Of a stretch of DNA of 64,000 nucleotides, positions 59,248-64,000 are shown in pieces; position 1 is the stretch's first letter; each line of letters opens with the position of its first letter. The stretch is from Salinicoccus sp. Bachu38 (GTDB taxonomy: Bacteria > Bacillota > Bacilli > Staphylococcales > Salinicoccaceae), in contig NZ_CP138333.2 of the NCBI RefSeq assembly GCF_038561955.2, positions 2,480,001 through 2,544,000 of the forward strand. The letters are read 5' to 3'. Made by a program: the position numbers and the translations under genes. The notes beneath the pieces were generated by a model. The model ran no database searches. It saw nothing but the letters and a program-made list of their open reading frames with translations, and was not told the origin of the DNA.

Positions 59248-60415
59248 CCCTATCCCCTCCTTCTTTTAGAATATCTTCCAGCGCACGTTCATGATGGATC
59301 GTCTCCTTCATCCATTCCAATACAATTTCACCGTATGCCTTCTCGTACTTCACCTTCTCCTTCTTGCCTTCTTTCGCCTTCGCCTCAGACCACACCCGGC
59401 TCAGGTCATCAAGCGACTCCACCGATGCTTCACCGAATACATGCGGGTGGCGTCTGACGACTTTGGCATTCAGGCTGTCCAGCACATCATAGAAGTCGAA
59501 ATATCCGTTCTTCTTGCCGATGGCGCTATGGAGGGCGACCTGGAGGAGGATATCTCCAAGCTCTTCAACGATTGCATCGTCATCCTGCCTTTCGATCGCT
59601 TCGATCACTTCATAAGTCTCTTCGATCAGATGGCGTTCGATTGATTCATGTGTCTGAACCTTATCCCACGGGCACCCCTCTTCACCGACAAGTATATCAA
59701 ATATTTCCGTCATATGATGGATGTCACGCTGTGCCATGCTGCTGTCCTCGACACGGGGGATGTAGAGGCAGAGGAGATTGCTCTGTATGTCCAGATGATC
59801 AATTTCATGAAGTGCCATGCTGTAGACCTGTTCTTCGGCACTGCCCGCAGCATCCACGACCTCCACCCGGGTCTCTGCCGGATAATAGTCCAGAAGGGAA
59901 AGCTTGGCCTCCCCGAGGCTGTACTGGTCATAGACCTGCGTAATCAGCGTGTGCTGATGGTAGTCCAGCTCACCTGCCTTGAAGCTTGTCCCGTCCAGCA
60001 CCTGGAACCCTTCATTCACAGGCACCTTGAGGGCGGTGATGACCGCATCGATGAAGCTCTGACCGCCGGATATTGCCAAGGTCACTTCACCGTTCCTCTC
60101 CCGTTCGATCAGAAGTTCCGTCGTCGTTTCATAGAAGAGGGGGTGGCCCGGCACAGCGTAGAGCACCTCCCCTTGCTCCGCTTCTTCCATAAGCGCCGCC
60201 ACTATGGCGTGATAGGTCGCCTCGAAAGTTTCATTCTGTTCATACAGATGATCGAAATCAACCAGTTCCACTCCAAGTTCAGCCAAAGCCGAAACCGCCG
60301 GATGATCCTTCGTACGCAGGTGGATGCGTCCGGCATTCTCCAGACGGCGCCATATGCCGAGGGGCATCTGGTCAAGATCCGAACTCCCGAGTCCGATTAT
60401 TTCTATATGCTTCAT
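59237..60415 (-). CDS. YabN-type fusion of tetrapyrrole-methylase-like and MazG pyrophosphohydrolase domains
   Basis: Protein of 392 residues: an N-terminal tetrapyrrole methylase-like domain (IEIIGLGSSDLDQMP, YAVPGHPLFYETT) up to about residue 225, then a MazG NTP pyrophosphohydrolase domain with CPWDKVQTHESIERHLIEETYE and EELGDILLQVALH near residues 250-295. Shorter than the Bacillus protein, with a single MazG domain. Its ATG overlaps the mfd stop; no murJ-like gene lies between, unlike Staphylococcus. Confidence 0.88.
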   Translation of the reverse strand: MKHIEIIGLGSSDLDQMPLGIWRRLENAGRIHLRTKDHPAVSALAELGVELVDFDHLYEQNETFEATYHAIVAALMEEAEQGEVLYAVPGHPLFYETTTELLIERERNGEVTLAISGGQSFIDAVITALKVPVNEGFQVLDGTSFKAGELDYHQHTLITQVYDQYSLGEAKLSLLDYYPAETRVEVVDAAGSAEEQVYSMALHEIDHLDIQSNLLCLYIPRVEDSSMAQRDIHHMTEIFDILVGEEGCPWDKVQTHESIERHLIEETYEVIEAIERQDDDAIVEELGDILLQVALHSAIGKKNGYFDFYDVLDSLNAKVVRRHPHVFGEASVESLDDLSRVWSEAKAKEGKKEKVKYEKAYGEIVLEWMKETIHHERALEDILKEGGDRDET

Positions 60416-63400
60416 ACCGCTTCCTCCATTCTGCTATCCTGCACTGCTTCCAATATGTCGACAAGCTGGGCGACATCCCGGCTCCGGATGGTGATCCTCA
60501 TCTCCCCATCCTGGACGGATATGTTCATGATACGCCCATAATCCTGCGTATCCATGAACAGTTTCTCACCGTCGATCTGCCCGGTCGCCTGCTTTGATAC
60601 GTGAAGATAGAAATTGCGCTTGTCCTCTTTGACGTGATAGATGCCGAACATCAATGCATGGACCTTGATCCGTACGAGCTGCAGCAGACGCTCCACCTCC
60701 ACCGGGTATTCCCCGAAGCGGTCCAGCAGTTCATCTTCGATATCGCGTACTGCTTCTATCGACTCCGCCTTCCTCAGACGTTTGTAGATGTCGATCTTGG
60801 ATTGTTCATGGGAAATATAGGAGGCCGGTATATAGGCATCCAGCGTCACATCGATCGGTATGTTGACCGGTTCCGGTTCCGGCTCTCCGCCCTGCTTCTC
60901 CTTGACCGCCGTCTCGAGCATTTCGGAATAGAGCTCATAGCCGACCGAATCGATGAATCCGGACTGGTGTTTTCCGAGCAGATTGCCTGCACCACGGATG
61001 TTCAGATCGCGCATCGCAATTTTGAAGCCGCTGCCGAGTTCCGTGTACTCCTTGATCGCTTCAAGCCTTTTTTCAGCCACTTCGGTCAGCACCTTGTCGG
61101 GCTGATGGAAGAGATAGGCATAGCTGATGCGGTTGCTCCGCCCCACACGGCCGCGCAGCTGATAGAGCTGGCTCAGCCCGAAGCGGTCGGCATCCTCGAT
61201 GATGAGGGTGTTCGCATTCGGGACATCGACTCCCGTTTCGATGATCGTGGTGGTGACGAGGACATCGTACTCGCCATTGACGAAGGCCATCATCGTCTCC
61301 TCCACTTCCTTTTCATTCATCTTGGCATGCATGACACCGACTTCTGCGTCAGGGACCATGGCTTCAACGTGCGCCTTTTTCTGATAGATCGTATCCACAC
61401 GATTATGCAGGTAGAACACCTGGCCGTCACGTGCGAGCTCACGCTCTATCGCTTCCCGTACAAAATCCGCCTGGTATTCGAGCACATATGTCTGGACCGG
61501 GAAACGGTTCTCAGGGGGTGTCTCGATGACGGAAAGGTCCCTTACCCCCGAAAGGCTCATATGCAGCGTTCTTGGAATCGGCGTTGCAGTCAGCGTCAGC
61601 ACATCCACATTGGTCCTCAGCTGTTTGATCTTCTCCTTGTGACGGACGCCAAAACGTTGCTCCTCATCGACGACAAGCAGTCCAAGATCCTTGAACTGGA
61701 CATCCTTTCCGAGGATCTTGTGCGTACCGACCACGATGTCGACGGTACCCTTCTTCAGGCCTTCCTTCGTCTTCTTCAGCTGTCCAGGAGTCCGGAAGCG
61801 GCTCATCATATCCACGTTGATCGGAAAATCTTCGATGCGTTCAATCATATTTTCGTAGTGCTGGGCTGCAAGTATGGTCGTCGGTACAAGGAAAGCCACC
61901 TGTTTGCCATCCTGCACTGCCTTGAAGGCCGCCCGTATCGCGACTTCCGTCTTGCCGTAGCCTACATCTCCGCAAAGCAGGCGGTCCATCGGACGCAGGG
62001 ATTCCATGTCCTTTTTGATTTCATTGATGGAAGCCACCTGGTCGGGCGTCGGTTCATAGGGGAACCGCTCTTCGAAGGAGGACTGCATATCCGTATCGTC
62101 GGAAAAAGAAAATCCTTCAGCCTGGCTTCTTTCCTGATACAGCTTGATCAGTTCTTCGGCAATTTCGTTCACATTGGCTTCGACCTTCGCCTTCGTCTTC
62201 TTCCATTCCGTGCCGCCTAGCTTGTGCATCTTCGGCTGGCCATCGTCACTGGCAATGTATTTCTGCACGAGGTCCATCTGATCGACCGGAATATAGAGCT
62301 GGTCGGTCCCTTTATACTGCAATTTCATATAGTCATTATGGATGCCGCCGACCTCAAGCGTCTCGATGCCGAGGTAGCGTCCCACTCCGTGGTGGACATG
62401 CACTACATAGTCACCGACATTCAATTCCTGATATGATTTGATCTTTTCGGCATTGGAGATCTTCTTCGCCCGCTTCTTCTTGCGGGTGGTCTTGTTGTAC
62501 AGCTCCTTGGAACCGAGTACAGCCACTTTCATGAAGGGCAGTATGAACCCTTTGGACAGGGTGCCCTGGGTCAGCACAATGCCCGAATCGGTTGGAATCT
62601 CTTCGATGTAGCTCGGGATTTTCAAGTCCTCGAGCAGCTGGCGTGTCTTGTCGATTTCATCCTCGTCACGGAGGACGATGTTGATCATATAGCCATCATT
62701 CAGCATCCTGTTGAGGTTTGAGGCAAGTATGTCGTACTGCCCGTAATAGATTTCGGTCGGACGTACCGAAATTTTGACGATATGCCCCATCTCCACAGGC
62801 ATGCTTTTGGTGAAGAGGGTGAAATAGGTGGTGCCCCGAAGGGAGAGCAGGCGCTCGTACTGACCTTCCAGGAAATTCCCGCCCCCCTTGAACATCCGCC
62901 CCGCTTCCACCATCGATTCGTAGTAGCTGCTGACCGAATTGAACTCCGATTCATAGGCTGCCGCCATGTTCTTCACTTCGTCGATGATGACGCGGTGCCC
63001 GTCACTGATATAGTCAAGGATGGAGATGTCCTGGTCGGTGAGCAGTCTGCTGTAGTGGACGAGATGATTGAATGTCTGGTCCGGATGCGTGACCGTGTCA
63101 TAGTACTCATCCAGTGTCTCCATGCCTGCCTGGTCGAGTTTCGCCCTCGTCTCATGGTAGAGCGCCTCTATTTTTCCAAGCAGCTGCGCACGTTCCTCAC
63201 GTTCAATGATATATTCTGCGTGCGGTTCCATCGTGATGGAACCGATATTTTCGATTGAACGCTGTGTTTCAGGATCGATGGACCTGAGCGAATCGACTTC
63301 ATCATCGAACAGTTCAATCCTGACAAGCTGTTCCGACATGTATATGTCGATGATGTCTCCGCGTACTGCAAATTCACCGAAATGGACGGCCTGGTTCATC

Positions 63401-63882
63401 CTTCTGTAGCCGAGGCTCACCAGATCCTCGATGAACTGGTCATAATCAAGTATGCTGCCGACTTCGATCGTCTTTTCATAACTGAGCAGCTTCTCTTTCG
63501 GCATCACCGGCTTGAGCAGTGCATGCACAGGTACGACAAATAGCCCCGGCTCATTATGGGCCAGAGCAAACAGGCTGCTCATCCGCGACTTCATGAATTC
63601 GGGGCTCTGCTTGGCATGATTTTCTATCATGATGTCACCGACCGGGAAAGTATGGACATTATCCATCATATCCATCAATGGGTTTGCCAACTTCTCCATC
63701 TGATGGTTGTTCTGGACGAACAGTACGACCGGCCGGTCCTCAGCCTGAACCAGTTCATACAGCAATGCCGGTTTGAAATCATCGTTGATGCCCGTGACCA
63801 TCATATTCAATGCATCCTTGTGACCGGCGACTTCAAGGAAGCGTTCATCATTCTGTATTTTCTGAGATACTTTATCATTCAT
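60412..63882 (-). CDS. mfd: Transcription-repair coupling factor Mfd
   Basis: Translocase of 1156 residues that removes stalled RNA polymerase and recruits UvrA. Order: UvrB-like region, RNA-polymerase-interacting CarD-like domain ([22 protein letters not shown] near residue 495), Walker A GDVGYGKT near residue 640, DEEQ box near residue 745, helicase C and a C-terminal TRCF domain. The ATG overlaps the pth stop region. Confidence 0.97.
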   Translation of the reverse strand: MNDKVSQKIQNDERFLEVAGHKDALNMMVTGINDDFKPALLYELVQAEDRPVVLFVQNNHQMEKLANPLMDMMDNVHTFPVGDIMIENHAKQSPEFMKSRMSSLFALAHNEPGLFVVPVHALLKPVMPKEKLLSYEKTIEVGSILDYDQFIEDLVSLGYRRMNQAVHFGEFAVRGDIIDIYMSEQLVRIELFDDEVDSLRSIDPETQRSIENIGSITMEPHAEYIIEREERAQLLGKIEALYHETRAKLDQAGMETLDEYYDTVTHPDQTFNHLVHYSRLLTDQDISILDYISDGHRVIIDEVKNMAAAYESEFNSVSSYYESMVEAGRMFKGGGNFLEGQYERLLSLRGTTYFTLFTKSMPVEMGHIVKISVRPTEIYYGQYDILASNLNRMLNDGYMINIVLRDEDEIDKTRQLLEDLKIPSYIEEIPTDSGIVLTQGTLSKGFILPFMKVAVLGSKELYNKTTRKKKRAKKISNAEKIKSYQELNVGDYVVHVHHGVGRYLGIETLEVGGIHNDYMKLQYKGTDQLYIPVDQMDLVQKYIASDDGQPKMHKLGGTEWKKTKAKVEANVNEIAEELIKLYQERSQAEGFSFSDDTDMQSSFEERFPYEPTPDQVASINEIKKDMESLRPMDRLLCGDVGYGKTEVAIRAAFKAVQDGKQVAFLVPTTILAAQHYENMIERIEDFPINVDMMSRFRTPGQLKKTKEGLKKGTVDIVVGTHKILGKDVQFKDLGLLVVDEEQRFGVRHKEKIKQLRTNVDVLTLTATPIPRTLHMSLSGVRDLSVIETPPENRFPVQTYVLEYQADFVREAIERELARDGQVFYLHNRVDTIYQKKAHVEAMVPDAEVGVMHAKMNEKEVEETMMAFVNGEYDVLVTTTIIETGVDVPNANTLIIEDADRFGLSQLYQLRGRVGRSNRISYAYLFHQPDKVLTEVAEKRLEAIKEYTELGSGFKIAMRDLNIRGAGNLLGKHQSGFIDSVGYELYSEMLETAVKEKQGGEPEPEPVNIPIDVTLDAYIPASYISHEQSKIDIYKRLRKAESIEAVRDIEDELLDRFGEYPVEVERLLQLVRIKVHALMFGIYHVKEDKRNFYLHVSKQATGQIDGEKLFMDTQDYGRIMNISVQDGEMRITIRSRDVAQLVDILEAVQDSRMEEAV

Positions 63883-64000
63883 CTACATCACCGTTATATT
63901 CCGTCATCACTTCTTCGAATGGCTGCGTCAGAAAGGCAGCCGATGCTTCGGAAGTGCGTGTGATGACCTTTTCTATCAGGGGCTGCTCACTTTTGGGAAA
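63875..64000 (-). CDS. pth: Peptidyl-tRNA hydrolase, C-terminal end (cut by window edge)
   Basis: The last 41 codons of a frame entering from the window edge, translated FPKSEQPLIEKVITRTSE and ending in an acidic tail. This fits the Pth C-terminus (F-P-K-x-E pattern then a helix). Its TGA overlaps codons 2-3 of mfd. The pth-mfd order is standard in Firmicutes, which supports the call; the catalytic part is outside the window. Confidence 0.8.
   Translation of the reverse strand, partial: FPKSEQPLIEKVITRTSEASAAFLTQPFEEVMTEYNGDVDE

Noticed and set aside
60601-62220. Long open frame (539 codons) on the plus strand opposite mfd
   Set aside because: Antisense shadow of a well-conserved gene; no ribosome binding site and no recognisable protein features.

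Overview
The window is a core-chromosome segment of a low-GC-phylum coccus of the Staphylococcaceae. The gene order from pth and mfd to rpoBC, rpsL and tuf follows the Staphylococcus/Bacillus arrangement, and the proteins are closest to Staphylococcus ones that I know. The coding DNA is clearly richer in G+C than Staphylococcus (many GCC, CTG and ATC codons), and the MEP-pathway genes ispD and ispF are present. I infer a Salinicoccus-like organism; the genus is a guess from memory, not a search result. Almost everything is on the minus strand, so transcription runs from 64000 towards 1.

Layout on the minus strand, from high to low coordinates. (1) 63.9-54.0 kb: pth end, mfd, yabN/mazG, rqcP, divIC, an S1-domain protein, tilS, hpt and ftsH, covering transcription-coupled repair, ribosome quality control, division, tRNA-Ile lysidine and membrane proteolysis. 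(2) 54.0-47.9 kb: hslO, cysK, the folate genes folP-folB-folK, dusB and lysS. (3) 47.7-46.9 kb: eight tRNA genes with promoter and terminator but no rRNA. (4) 46.8-43.9 kb: pdxR divergent from pdxST (vitamin B6). (5) 43.8-29.9 kb: a mixed, mostly plus-strand accessory block with an SDR, a lipoprotein, brnQ with a structured leader, the hisZGDCBHAFIE operon, a divergent TrpR-like regulator, a membrane protein, a metallophosphoesterase, a GNAT enzyme and nupC. (6) 29.7-15.4 kb: ctsR-mcsA-mcsB-clpC, radA-yacL-ispD-ispF-gltX, then a T-box followed by cysE-cysS-mrnC-rlmB-yacP-sigH. (7) 15.4-1 kb: rpmG-secE-nusG, rplKA, the L10 leader with rplJL, rsmC, rpoBC, rpsL-rpsG-fusA and tuf.

The housekeeping parts form tightly packed operons with 1-20 base gaps or overlaps. 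Several strong sigma-A promoters, readable as -35/-10 pairs with 16-18 base spacers, mark transcription-unit starts. Regulation visible in the DNA includes a perfect CtsR box before ctsR, a cysteine T-box before cysE, an L10 attenuator before rplJ, two related palindromes between the TrpR-like regulator and hisZ, and a 160-base structured attenuator-like leader before brnQ.

I found no prophage, insertion sequence, CRISPR array or defence island. The observations most worth following are the HisR-type operator pair, the unassigned brnQ leader RNA, the absence of the L7Ae-like gene between rpoC and rpsL, and the tRNA cluster without rRNA genes.
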